Shown one piece after another: positions 45,560 to 57,201 of a DNA stretch of 64,000 nucleotides; positions within the stretch are counted from its first letter, which is position 1, and every line of letters starts with the position of its first letter. This DNA comes from Larix sibirica (Eukaryota > Streptophyta > Pinopsida > Pinales > Pinaceae). The notes under the pieces are model-generated. The model searched no databases. It saw nothing but the letters and a program-made list of their open reading frames with translations, and was not told the DNA's origin. Location: NCBI GenBank assembly GCA_004151065.3, contig NWUY0303990011.1, positions 1-64,000 of the forward strand. The letters are read 5' to 3'. The position numbers were made by a program, and so were the translations under genes.

Positions 45560-46790
45560 AATTATATATAATATAATATAAAATATATAAAAGAAAAAGC
45601 AACGATAAGTATCGTACTAGTATTCCCGGAAGCAGTTGAAGGGGAATTCTTCCCAGCATCCCCAGAGGCACTAGAACCAGTATAACCAGTTGAAATGGAA
45701 TTCTTTTTTATAAGCAGTACCGGGAGCAGTTTCAATAGCATTTCCAGCATCACAATTCCCAGTAGCAGCATCCCCAGCCTCAGTTCTCGTAGCAGTTCCA
45801 GTCTCATTTCCATAAGCTGTCGAAGGAGCAGCTGTATCAGCGTTCTCAGCTTCCTCAGTTCCCAGAGCAGCATTACCAGATTCATTCCCAAGAGCATTTC
45901 CCGAATCATTCAAATAAGAAGGAGCAGTTTAACCAGAAGCACCAGTCCCAGCCTCATTCCTGGCAGCAAAAGGAAGAGATCATTTCCAATAAGCATAAGA
46001 ATTATTCCCAGTACGAGCAGCACCATACCAGAAGCAGCACCAGTTTAACCAAAAGCAGTATAATGAGCATTATTTCCAGGATCATTTCAATAATTAGTTG
46101 AAGGGGCATTATTCCCAGGGTCATTTTCATAAGCAGAAGGAGCAACATAACCAGTCCCACCAGCAGCCCTAAGATCAAAAGAATTACCAGCAGCTTCAGC
46201 AGCACAAAGAGGACCATTTCTAGGAGCACCAGTTGAACCCTCGTCTTTACCGGCCTCAGTTCCAGTCTCATTTGAAAAAGCATTTGAATAAGCAGAACCG
46301 AGCCAAGCAGTTTAACCAGCTTCATTACCATAAGCACCAGTTTAACCAGCTTCAGTTCCAGGATCATCTCCAATAGCATTTTCCAGAGTAGTTGAACAAC
46401 CAGTTTAACCAACATTTACGTAATTAGTTGAAGGAGCAATGGTTCCCAGCATCATTTGAACCAACAGCGTAAGCCACCCAAGCAGCACAATCAAGAGCGG
46501 CACTAGGAACAGCATTGAAAGCAGTTTAACTATCATCAGCATTCCCACCATCAGCAATAGAACCAGAATAATGTATAGCAGCTGTAGACAAAGTCCCAGC
46601 GCGAGGAGGCCCAGTCTCATTTCCAGCAGCGTAAGCCCCGGCAGAATAATTAGACCCAGCAACACTACTTCGACCAGCAGCACCAACCAGTGGAACCGGC
46701 ATCAATTGAAGGATAGGATAAGGCAACAGTAGCACTACAACCAGCAAAGGAAGAGAGAGTAGGTTACAAAGAAAGACATTCATAAGCTGC
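45560..46790 (-). pseudogene. Gly/Asn/Ala/Thr/Ser-rich broken reading frame (locus D)
   Basis: Read on the minus strand, about 400 codons in a frame that shifts at least three times give an acidic low-complexity protein. Successive phrases include AGRSSVAGSNYSAGAYAAGN, GSIADGGNADDS, AFSNETGTEAGKDEGSTGAP, AAEAAGNSFDLRAAGGTGYV, APSAYENDPGNNAPSTNY, NDSGNALGNESGNAALGTEE and TGYTGSSASGDAGKNSPSTA. The motif Gly-stop-Thr-(Ala/Gly), encoded GGTTAAACTG, recurs at least six times, so the stop belongs to the repeat itself. CAA (Gln) in place of TAA would make it sense. The hydrophobic Leu-rich ORFs in the other frames are shadows of this. No signal peptide or known domain is visible. It could be an expanded simple repeat with coding ancestry, or only a repeat. 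Confidence 0.45.
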
Positions 46791-49700
46791 TTATTTTCTC
46801 CATAGGGTAAAAGGTAAGTTTATTATGAAAGCCCTCCGAGGGGGGGGGTTAGGGGAGTATAGCGTGCGTGCAAAAGTCAGTAAATAAACAAAGAGTCAAG
46901 AGTCTTTGTAGAGGTCAAGTAGTACTAGAGCCATCCCATAGAAGTGTAGTTTTCTCTCTTCTTCCTCTGCTGTTCCTTCCTACAACCCAAAGCCAGTTGT
47001 GTTTTTTTAATTGCTTGCCCTTAGGTTTCAAGTTTATAATACCTTGATTGTATGAAAGTAGGTATCATTAATGCGCAGGCAGGTACAGTTTTTTTAGGTG
47101 TACCCACCCTAGCTACTTTATCCAAAGCACGGTACATGCTATAATAATAGGATTCCCCTTTCTAAACTCCAAGGCCATACCTCCTCCATAGCCGATGAGT
47201 TGTTTGCTGGCCGGTAAGGAGCAGAAAATGATAAGTCTTATGCATAAGGGCGTTGCGTTGTTAGAACTAAAGCAAGACCTGCAGTCCTGCAAGACCTTCC
47301 TTCTGAAGCTTGATATACAGAGAGACTCTCGCATATCTACTTGAACTTGTTATTCTAAGTAATACAATGTTTCGTAATGCTTTGCTGTAGTCCCCCCTTT
47401 ATTATAGTTTCAAGAGCTATTCAGGGAGGGAGGTTGTTTAGCCAAGTTCCCACAAGCAAATGGGGAATATATGAGGTTCACCAAAGTGGGCATAGACTAC
47501 TATTAGGTTGTGTCCCACCCAAGTCCCCTTTCTTAGTTCAAATATGTGAAAGCTTATTCTTTATGTTGGGATATATACATATGATTATAATGCATCTAGA
47601 TTATACTGGCATAAACGGCTAGAGCTACCTAAGGCAGTCTCTCCTCTATGTAGTAGTAGGGCTAAAGGCACTATCGGAAGCTCGAACTCTAGTCTATGGA
47701 ACTTACTCTAAGGACTAGTAGTTGGACTAAACCATTGATTTATATAGTATACTCACATATCTAAGTTTTAACATAATATTAGTGCACCTACCTCTTTATA
47801 AATTGGTTCTTCGTGTCTTCAATTTTTGTTAATAAAATGCTACTTTGGCATGTCTGATTAATCTATCATCGGCACAGGAAACTGGATTTTATCTACTATA
47901 AACTAGATCCTTTTTAGAGCGTTTCTATCTATGATAACCAATATTTGAAAAAGCATTGATGCCAAGCGTGCCTAGTCCTTCCTGACCCAAACCCCCATTA
48001 CGACGCTCTCAGTTCAGCCACACATTACGCTTTCTGGAACCAATAGAGGCCTTTACAATATAGGTCTTTACTAGAGGCCTGGAATAGAGGCCTGGAACTT
48101 TAGGTCTGGACACTAGATAAAGGTCTTGACACAATACACCATTTGAGGTTCCACTACCAATAGGCGTTGGCACATTCAGGTGAGGTGAGATTCCTTGGAC
48201 CCCAGAAGAGTGAGGTTTATTTAAATACAACCCTAAACTGATAAGTTATTCTGTATTCTGTACCATGGTTCAATCGGTGTTTCATTTGGCTCTTCTTTTA
48301 TGGGGAATAGACTTATTAAAATGCCTAATAAATCGGTTGGTTCATAGGGTAATCCATACTCCAGCTCCTATATTCAACTCCTAAACATTGATTTCCTATG
48401 CTACTCGACATTGCCAATGAACAACTTGTCTCAATCTCTTTATTATTTTTGCCTGCCCCGAACCAGGTATTCTATTTTCAAATAAAGATCGTCTGTCGAA
48501 AACATAGCCTAATGGATCTGCTCGTAAGTAACAAACATGGTTCCAATGTCTTCAGGTTTAAACAAAGGGTAACTTCTCTTTTCCTTCCTCTCAGTGATTG
48601 GGCCTTATCTCTCGCCTATGAAGGGGGCAAGGGCATCCCACCAATTGCCCTCCCAATAATCTAATTTTTCACTTCCTAAAAATTCCTATTTCATAAAGAA
48701 TAAAATCCATAGTTAAAGTCAGGCTTAGTTAATAGCGGATAAGGGTAAAGAGTCACTACATCCGCTGCTGACTGATGCATTGTGAACTAAGAGGGTTATC
48801 ACAAATATTTTCTAAAATTTGTGAGGGGAAGTAAATCAGATCTCGAGGGTTAAGGGCTATTGTTCCTTTAATATAATGTAAAAACACAAACGGAGGTCGT
48901 GGCTCCGGCGACGCATAAGCGGGGTTTGCAGCCCGAATATTTTCTATCCAAATATGTTCTGTGAAAGAAAGAAGAATGGTGACTCGGAAATGTTCCGAAG
49001 GCCTTTATCTGTTCCAGATGTGTATCTGTTCCGAAATAGGGCAGTCACGATTCCCACCTTCCCCCTTTCAATTCAACGTACGCAACAGGCGGGGGGGCAG
49101 CTTTTCCCTCTTTACCTTACACTGATGGAACCAGGTTACTACAGATATACTCACCGGAAATATATATATATATATATACACGTAGAGGCTGGTTTTACAC
49201 GTTGCAGGTTATACGTTGCATCAGGAGGAGGTCAGGAAAAGGAACTCATAACACACTCAAGAGAAGGAGAAAGAGAACTCGTAGAATACCTCGTAGCCTC
49301 ATAGAAGTAACTCGTAGCAGTAAGATAAGCTTGTCTCTCCTTTATTTTCTTTTGCCGCCTTACCCCGATCTATGTGTAACCCAAAACTATTACCCCAGTC
49401 TGACTGACTATATTTTATGACTAGAGCATCATTCCTGCACTGACTGACAAGAGTTATATCACTGATCGTATCTTCTAGGCACTGACTGTATCCAGCCCAC
49501 CCAAAGCGCTCTATGTTGAAGCCTTTCCATCCGTCCAATTCAACGCTCGCAGTAAGTTTGGGGCATTCGTTCCCCTTCCTGGGTATCTATTGGTTTATTA
49601 ATTGAAAGGGGGGGGTTATGCTGTACCTACGGAGCATTCCTGCCTGAAGCAAGGGGTGTTGGTTGGTTCACGGAAATGTTGAGCCTTGATCACTTACTCG

Positions 49701-50049
49701 ATAAAGATCGCCTCTTCCTAACAGTATGGTGGATGGCATGCTATTAAACCTTAACCTTGACTTTCTTTACTGCTTCATCCTAGTTGATAGAGTCATGCCC
49801 AAACTATTTATTAGACCAAGAAGATCAGTAGGGTAGGGCACTATGATAATTCCTTACCTTTATTTCAAACCGAAATAAATTCCATCCACTAAGTGCTTCC
49901 AAGACGAAGCTGCTAGCTACGGAGATAGCATGTAGGCCCCTAGGTCTGTCTTCGTGGGTGTAAATGTCTAGTGTGGTTATAAGGTGTGGTGGTGACGGGT
50001 TAACTGTGTAACGATGGGTGCAAGTGTAATGATGGTTGCAAGGGAGGCT
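46791..50049. other. Spacer with small tandem repeats
   Basis: No gene was recognised. At 48043-48132 a phrase AATAGAGGCCTGGAA/TAGGTCT recurs about six times with unit length near 17 bases. At 49160-49179 there is a TA dinucleotide run. A G run lies at 46841-46849. The 88-codon plus frame at 48398-48664 and the 116-codon frame at 48954-49304 show no known motif. Confidence 0.4.
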
Positions 50050-50570
50050 TGTCCCGATGTGTTCAGATGTTAAGTTCGAACGTTCGGTGCTCTCTCTTGT
50101 CGAGCGAAGCAGAATTGGTTTTCCTTCGTCGGAGGTCAGTCAGCAAGTTCTATCTCAGCGTGAAGTCATCAGGCGGGATGAGGAAGGCAGCAAGATCTAT
50201 CTCAGGCAGTAAGTCAGTTCGAAGTCTCGTAGGTCGGTTTAGTTGAGCGAAGCGTTCTGCCAAGCTCTTCGGTGGTTGGGTTAGTCGCCGAAGCCAGCTG
50301 TCAAGTTATTAGTCGTAAGTTAGCAAGATCTATCAGGGCAGCAATATATCTATTGGCAGGTAGGTATAACTGCGGGCATCAGGTTCCACTGAGCGCTTGA
50401 GGTGAAAGTGGGTGTGCCCACTGTTTCGAGGTTATTAGCCCCGTCCTAAAGTGCATCACCATAAGTTATCAATAGATCGACGGGCAGTGATCAATCGAGA
50501 GAAGGCAGCAGTAAGTTCGATGAAGGCAGTTCGGTCGATGAAGACGGGTGGTTAGTTCTCAGGTCTTCGG
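50050..50570 (+). repeat. Degenerate GCAAGATCTATC / GTCGAGCGAAGC array
   Basis: CAGCAAGTTCTATCTCAG, GGCAGCAAGATCTATCTCAG, TTAGCAAGATCTATCAGG, GGCAGCAATATATCTATTGG and GGCAGCAGTAAGTTCGATG recur, interleaved with GTCGAGCGAAGC, TTGAGCGAAGCG and TCGCCGAAGCC. Spacing is irregular (60-130 bases). It is a diverged array without coding potential. Confidence 0.5.
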
Positions 50571-51389
50571 TCGAAGCGGCGGTATCGGCATTCAGGAAGG
50601 TGTAAAGGTAAAGGAGGTCGAGAATAGACCGGGTCTATAGAGAAGCAGCTATCAGGCAGTTCTATTCTATCTATCAATCCAATCTAGTGAGGTAGGCATC
50701 GTCCAGGGAGGTGAACTGTGTCCTTGAGTTTCCACTGCTCGCTCCCCCCGACAGGGAGAGGTACTTCACGCTCCCCTGAGGAAGGAGGGTTAGGGTCCAA
50801 ACACTACGTTAATTATTCCTCAACCGGTGTAAGCGTTGCTCAATCAAGGGAGGAAGTCACTATGCTCCAAATTAGAATTAGGCCGGTGGTTCCAATGATG
50901 ATGGGATTAACGTGTTCCAATTCCCGTGGACTGTGGGAATCATGCTTGGCCCTCCCTCCTCCTTAGCCTCCCCTACTCCTGAGGGGATCAGTAACTTCAA
51001 TTGCTGCCAGGAATTAGGCAGGTTCCGATGCTTATGGTAATAACTGGGCCCGACTGACCATGTCCAACTGCTGATGGAAATGAATTACCGTTTCCGACTG
51101 ACCGCGCTCGACTTTGGATGAAAAGGTTGAACGGAGTTAAAACATAGTTTTAGACAGTTTTATCCAAGCAGGCAGGGATTTTTTTTTTACCAATAGGACA
51201 GGAAGAAGAAAAGAATATATTCAATTATTTACCAATTTCATGCTTGACAATCACCAGCGGGGAGGATAAGATAGATAGAGCCTTCAGTAAGAGGGGATAG
51301 TTTGAGCCATTCATCAGGTCAGCTAGTTTCATTTACGCTAGTCAGGTAGGCAGTGCTCCAGTCAGGGAAGGGGCCTTATCACAACAGGG
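50571..51389. other. Unassigned spacer
   Basis: No gene was recognised. CCCGACTGACCATG and TCCGACTGACCGCG lie 45 bases apart near 51049-51105, each followed by a GACT/AACT phrase and GGATGAA/GATGGAA, a small tandem pair. Confidence 0.35.
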
Positions 51390-51625
51390 GGGATATGAAA
51401 TGGTAATACTCAATGAGCCCACTCAATGGGCCTATTACAGGGGAATAACCCATGGGAGGGCCCAATGGGAGAAATAATCAAGGGGAATAATCAATGGGCG
51501 CTCTAATCCGCTAGGATAATCTGATAATACAAGCCTACTCAACTTGGATACTCTATTTTACTTGTTATATAAGCTAATCCAATGATCCAATGGAAATAAG
51601 TCAATGGGAATTAATTGGAATAAGA
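51390..51625 (+). repeat. CAATGGG-rich patch
   Basis: CAATGGG or CAATGAG occurs about seven times in 220 bases, often with GGGGAATAA or GCTAATCC next to it. A related patch at 54690-54860 has CAATGGGCTA, CTAATCCAATGG and ATCCAATCCGCTAGG. They are two diverged copies of the same simple-repeat style, both adjoining TTGGATACTCTA. Confidence 0.5.
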
Positions 51626-53700
51626 TATGGGGCTTACAGAGGGAGCTATTACCTACAGAGGGGGTCTAACAGAAGTGGCACCGGTTAGTAACTTATTTAT
51701 TCCCCGCATTTCCACCTTACCCACATCTACACAGGGTGAGCACTAATACAATGGGAGGGGAGAGGATAATCCGCTTCAAACTACCGGATCGGGGCTACTA
51801 AAATGAATATGTTATTAATCAAGATTGGCATTTCCAGAAGTTTCTCTATGATTGGGACGTTTTCAATTGCTTTTTGCTTGAGCGCCCTGATGCTGCTATA
51901 ACGTGTAAGGACCTCATTTTACCCCGCTTAACCAGAACTGAGTCACCTTCCCAACACGACATATCCACCCAACACGGTATGGTACACAGGTCCCTACCTG
52001 GAATGGATACAATGATGAAGCTTACATATGTTATTAAATATTCGAAGATCATGCAGTGGATAGATGGAAACATTCACAAAAAGCTTAAAGCCAAGAACTA
52101 AAGGCCAGGTACATTTAACCAATCCACCCAGTCCACGTAATAAAGTCCACCCACAGTATGCCCAGTATGAGTAAGGCACCCGTCAAGGAAAGGAAGACCA
52201 CAACACTTAGTCTGTACTAATATAACCTATACACCAGTAAAACCCCTTCAGCGAACTACCATATGTGAGAGGAGATCTTATGTTCCCCAAGTTCCCATCA
52301 GACGATAGAATAAGTTACCCCAAACACTCGTGCCTCGTATTTGTCCCTCCGGGTCGTCGTTACCACCAGAAGTGATGAGGTTGAGCCATGTTCCTAACAG
52401 ATAATATCAATTTTACCCATCAATGGTCACAAGAATATAGGCCCCCCCACGTTCCCAAATACCAAAATAACCTTACTTACCCGAGTCACTGTCACAACAT
52501 GCCACATTTAATACGGTACGCTATGGGGGCCAGTGAGTGAGTCACAGCAATAGGGGCTATAATAGCTGATCCTTTACAGTCATTGCCTCAGGGTGCGGTC
52601 CTTTATAGCCGGTCAGTGCCAGTAAACCAATAGCCTGTGGTCGACGATAAGAAGGTTGTGTCAGGAGCTTTATATACCGTCTAATTTACAGGAGGTGCTG
52701 ATTGATAGTTGCCGCCGATAGATAGCCGTTGCCAATACCTTATAAACCCTACTTACCCACTAGGCTAATACAAAATAAAAAGGGGGGGCTGCTGCGCTAT
52801 TCAACTGCACTAATATCGAATGGGCTACCGGGATGTACTTTATACTAATTCTAGTTTTATTTTCACCCTGCCCAGGAGGTTGTAAGTAAGTTTTACTAGG
52901 GGCAAAAGTGGAATGTCATTTATTGAGGGGCTCGACGACAAAATCAATCCAACAAGCATGACGTGTTGTTCACACTGACCGGACCTCTGGAACGGATTAC
53001 CGCTGCTGACCCAACGGATACACAGCCCTTTCTATTTATACTCGCATTTAATTAAACTTTGCCATTGTGAATCAATCTAAATCTTCTGAAAATGAATAAA
53101 CTGATCAAGCCAACAGTACCAATAAAGGTGTAGTACCCCATTTATATGCGCGAAAGACATTACTTAGATCGACAAGGATTTTAAAAACTACCTACTATGA
53201 CTGGGACTACCTAACCGGATTCAATTATATTTATGGTCTTGGGGACAGACAATTAGGGGTTATTTCTGGATTCTCTGAAAATTCCTCTGATACTTGCTTT
53301 AGTACTTGCCTAAGACATTTATGTATGGACTTTATGGGGCACGTCTCTAAGGGCCTTATTCCGTGGGACTCACTCTAGTGAAACAAGGTATCCTTTATTT
53401 CTTAAGGGCAGGCCCCACCAATTTGAATATGGTAGCCATTAGCAAAAAGGAGGCTAATTGCCATGGCAATGGACTTAAGCTAGTAGTTCTTAGTGCATGT
53501 GTACTTAATACCATATATCTGACATGTATAAGTTTGTTTCAAATAAAGATACTTGATATCTACGACCCATAGGTACAGCTATTACCATGGTAGCTACGGT
53601 AGAGTGAGCACGCGGATAAACGAGCGAGCAGTGGGTATACATATTCAGAGCCCGGAGATCCAGGAACACATACTTAGATGGAATAAACCATGCATGCCTG
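51626..53700. other. Unassigned spacer
   Basis: No gene was recognised. Overlapping frames at 51846-52179 on both strands lack motifs. A CTTTACAG..TGCC / CTTTATAG..TGCC pair lies at 52571-52620. Confidence 0.35.
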
Positions 53701-53709
53701 GATACATAG

Positions 53710-53760
53710 GCTGGTCTCCTCTCGAAAGGTTCGTTCATGTGATAATTAAAGCTGCCTTGC
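53710..53760 (+). repeat. Short dispersed repeat CTGGTCTCCTCTCGAAA
   Basis: CTGGTCTCCTCTCGAAA followed by (G/C)GTTCGTTCAT and, further on, GCTGCC..GCCTTGC-type sequence recurs at 56504-56557. The second half, CGTTCGTTCATG(C/T)GATAAT, recurs at 61660-61680. Confidence 0.65.
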
Positions 53761-54184
53761 TTTAATCTCCCCACCCAAATTAATAATTAATTTTTAATAA
53801 ATAAGAAAATCCAGATGTTCCGATGATAATTGCTACGTGCCCCAAAAAGAGCAATGAAATAAATGAAAAATGATTAGGCGGCTTTCTCTAACCGGTAGGC
53901 CCACCCAGATCGAGTATCCAAGTTGATTATTGGGGCGCAGCAGCTATCCCAGTTTAATAATCTAGTGGAATATCGTAGCAGCCCAAGTTATTATCCAAGC
54001 CCAATGGATAAGACCGAGCCGATTCGAGCAGGGTATCCAAGCGTATTGTATAAGCATATTGTATCTTCGAGGGTAGCTAGGCCAATTATTATCTCGGCAG
54101 TTAGGGCAGCAGCCATAGTTCCACAATACCGAGCATTGACAGAAGGGTATAATCCCCCCAGTGGTTGACATTTAAAATTTAATC

Positions 54185-54217
54185 CCTTGCCCTCCCTTTG
54201 GTCAAGCAAGCCTTTCC
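54185..54217 (+). repeat. 33-base hairpin repeat, copy 1
   Basis: This 33-base segment (start CCTTGCCCTCCCTTTGGTC) is identical to 57169-57201. It can fold with a CTTGC/GCAAG stem around a TTTGGTC-containing loop. A related member with a different stem is at 55049-55080. Confidence 0.75.
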
Positions 54218-54689
54218 CACCAGGCAAGAGGTTTAGTTTTAAACATAAGTTACAAAACCTCTATTATCACCTTATGTTATGTCTGGTCCGAACCTGGCCG
54301 TGACAAGCTTTCAGGATCACTTGGATCAGTACCGGTTCCTCCCCGCCCTTCATGTAACTACCTACCTGACCTGCGCGAATGACTCAACCTAATCTCTATT
54401 GTCCAACCCCACCCAGCTGCCTTATACTCCCGGCAAGGCAAAAAAGCAAGCAATAAACTTCCTCCATTTGCTTACCCAAGAGCTAGCTGGGCAACTTGCC
54501 CTAGCAACACGTCCGTCTATCCATTCTCTCGTAGGCACATGGGGGGCCTCTTTCAGATATGTGTATTGAACGGGAGGATACGAGAACGGTTATTATCTTT
54601 TTTAGTGTTTGGTGGTAACTTGGCAAACTAGGCATACTTGGTAGAGGACTTCTTGCCCGCGGAACTTAGTAGTTTTATGCCCCAATAAA

Positions 54690-54865
54690 GAAAAAGTTAT
54701 TGAATCTAACTCAATCAAACTGGGCTTGGATACTCTAATTCACTGGGCTTTTCTAATTGACTGATTGACTCCGCTAATCCAATGGGCTACCTGGCTTATC
54801 CAAATTGGCTGATCCAATCCGCTAGGCTACTCTGGGTTACTTGGCTCGGTCGGTTGCTCGGTTGG
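54690..54865 (+). repeat. GCTAATCC / CAATGGGC patch
   Basis: CTAATTCACTGGGC, CTAATTGACTGATTGACTCC, GCTAATCCAATGGGCTAC and ATCCAATCCGCTAGGCTAC repeat with drift, related to the patch at 51.4-51.6 kb. Confidence 0.5.
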
Positions 54866-55048
54866 GCTGGGCTCCGCTGGAGACCGTAGTCAGTGCCAGT
54901 GGTCATTGCTTGAAAGTAATTGCTAATAGCCGGTAGTCAATCACTCATCCACAAGAGACAATCCAAGAGTTTATCCAGGTTTTGACGTACTTGATGCTTA
55001 GCTTTAATTTATATAACATGCCCAATGCAAAGTATAATAAAAAGGCGT

Positions 55049-55080
55049 CCTCGCCCTTCTTTGGTCGGGCGAGCCCTCCG
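55049..55080 (+). repeat. Hairpin repeat, variant with GC stem
   Basis: CTCGCCC and GGGCGAG form a perfect seven-base stem around TTCTTTGGTC. It aligns base for base with the 33-base repeats at 54185 and 57169, but the stem pair T-A has become C-G on both sides. Confidence 0.65.
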
Positions 55081-55900
55081 TCCTTGCCATGAACAAAGAG
55101 AATATGTTCTGGCTCTTAAAACTATTGATATATGACGCATGGAGAAGTTTTACTTGCAAAGAAAGAAAAGCATATTAAATTACTTGCCATGATGTCAGGG
55201 GACAACCCTGAACCCCCGGCATTCAAACAGGTGTTACATCCAGCATTATTATATATGAGCTCGCATATTGTTACCCGCAGAATAACAACTATTAAGAGCG
55301 GCAAGCGAAGAAGACCTTGGAACCCTAACCAGACCCTGCCATAGCAGGGACCTACAACTAAAACCTAGAATACTCGCGCCATCGAGACGTTGTCATATAC
55401 AATACGCGCATAAAGACGTTTAACTCGTTCCTATTTTATAGCCTCTCTCTAATGATGACAACAACTTATGAGACAGCTAGCAGTCTCAGATAGGCCAGGG
55501 TAGGAGGGTCAATTTCCCCCCAGTGGTGGGTTGTATAGATAGACACCCATCATAGAGCTGCTCTAGCGAAGGAGGTTTCTTCTTTTTGTGTCATCATCTA
55601 TTATTTAAATAAAGAGGCCTTACACCTCTATGGAGCTACAGCGAAGATAGTGAAAATTAAGAATGAATATGAGCGTTAGCAAATTCCGTTCCCTGAGCAA
55701 AGGAAGTGCACGTAAATGCAGGAACAAAAGGTGGCCTCTGGACCTTAAGGACCTATCTATAAAAGTGGAAAATTCGGGAAGGAAGGGTGGCCTTGAACCC
55801 ATGGGGTAGGGAAATATATTACCTAACACCTTGTTGGAACTATAATTCGATGCCAAAGGGGAGGGTTGGGTCGGATTAGTAAAGCAAAGCAGAAAAGGGC
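55081..55900. other. Unassigned spacer
   Basis: No gene was recognised. The complementary 70- and 60-codon frames at 55122-55344 have no known motif. Confidence 0.35.
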
Positions 55901-57000
55901 AAGCGGCTTAACGCTCCTCTACGTATTTTAATAAGAATAATAAAAGATTGGTTTCCCGGGTTCGTAGGCATATGATCACCAGGGTTCCATAACTAAATTT
56001 GTTCCATAGGTAACTCGATGAATTTGTAATTTTCCTCCGCCTTGGGCTTGCGGGTGTGGCTTTACCCAGTTTATCCAAAAATAACATCTTGAAACCCCTG
56101 CCCAATATAAGTAACCCGGTTCGCCTTCGTGATAAGTAATATAAATTACCCCCGAATCAATCCATTAAATTGCCTGGCACAAAGGGAAGGTTTTAAAGAA
56201 TAGTAGTGCCCGCCTTGCATATTCAAAAAGGTTTGGTTTAAAGGTAGATGATGTGATGTCTAACGCCCATAAGATAAGTTTGATAAAGAATAAAAGTCCC
56301 GTCCCATACATACTACACTAAGGGTGAAGTGCTCAATAATAATAAACTAAAGGCGGGTTCATAATAATATCCTAAGTGTATTCAGACAAGTCCCTTCCCA
56401 TATTTCACAAAAGGTGGGATGCTAAATAAGATGAAAAATAAAGAAGTCTGGTAAATAATATCCCTGAATAAACTAAAAGGAAAAGGGTATGGATGCGGTG
56501 AACCTGGTCTCCTCTCGAAACGTTCGTTCATTGAAAATACCTGCCAGATGCCTTGCCGTTGCCCCACCAAAATTCCAAAAGGGGAATTTATCCAAAACAA
56601 CCCAATGGTTTCTTCAAAGCAATTGACCCTTCCTCTATAAAGGCCAGATTGAAAGCGGTGAGGCTTTGTTCAAAATCCCCATCTGAAACACCACTTACCA
56701 GGTTGGGGGCACCCGGTTGGGTTGGTCCGGTCAATTCCATAAACCTTTTTCAAATGTGGTCTTTATAAAGAAAAGAGTTTTTGTTTTCGGGGGTGGGACA
56801 GATATAATCCAGATAGGATCAAGAACTCTATTTTTATTTAGCAAAATAAGTAGCCTCGGCCCAGCAAGTTTTGAATGCTAATAAGGAATTAAATAACCTG
56901 CCCGACCAAAGGTTTATCACTCGACCTAAGAATAAGTACAGTTAGTCAGTGTATATACAGCAGGCAGGGCAGGTTGTAAGGCAATAACCCTGTATCTAGA
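55901..57000 (-). repeat. Inverted, diverged copies of the 61-63 kb repeat
   Basis: On the minus strand, 56640-56770 reads TTGACCGGACCAACCCAACC, GGGTGCCCCCAACC, CATCTGAAA-complement, then a GGCCT(T)TATAGA-type end, matching 62478-62610. At 55990-56110 CCGCCTTGGGCTTGCGGGTG and AACCCCTGCCCAATATAAG match other parts of the unit inverted. Between them at 56503-56557 lies the CTGGTCTCCTCTCGAAA repeat, showing nested insertion or recombination. Confidence 0.55.
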
Positions 57001-57168
57001 CCGCCCGGGGCTTTATATAGTCGGTGGTTCTCATTAGGAACCCAGAAGAAGAAAAGAAGAGTTTACAGGCCGGATAAGAAATAATAACAATAGTTTGAAA
57101 GCCCATTTGCCATCGTTCTACGGTCACTTCATACATAGTTTTAGATAGTGAAAATTTACGAAAGGTGA

Positions 57169-57201
57169 CCTTGCCCTCCCTTTGGTCAAGCAAGCCTTTC
57201 C
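57169..57201 (+). repeat. 33-base hairpin repeat, copy 2
   Basis: Identical over 33 bases to 54185-54217, while flanks differ completely, so it behaves as a discrete mobile or recombining unit about 3 kb from its twin. Confidence 0.75.

Noticed and set aside
45562-46783. Several Leu-rich hydrophobic minus-strand ORFs that look like membrane proteins
   Set aside because: They are out-of-frame readings of the GCT/GGT/ACT-rich low-complexity repeat; periodic Leu comes from CTG in the shifted frame.
49160-49179. TA dinucleotide run (also 58793-58816) as a possible promoter or origin
   Set aside because: Simple sequence only, with no adjoining conserved promoter motif or gene.
53505-54227. Six overlapping ORFs on both strands
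   Set aside because: Mutual shadows with no domain; the shared KGLLDQREGK phrase comes from the 33-base hairpin repeat.
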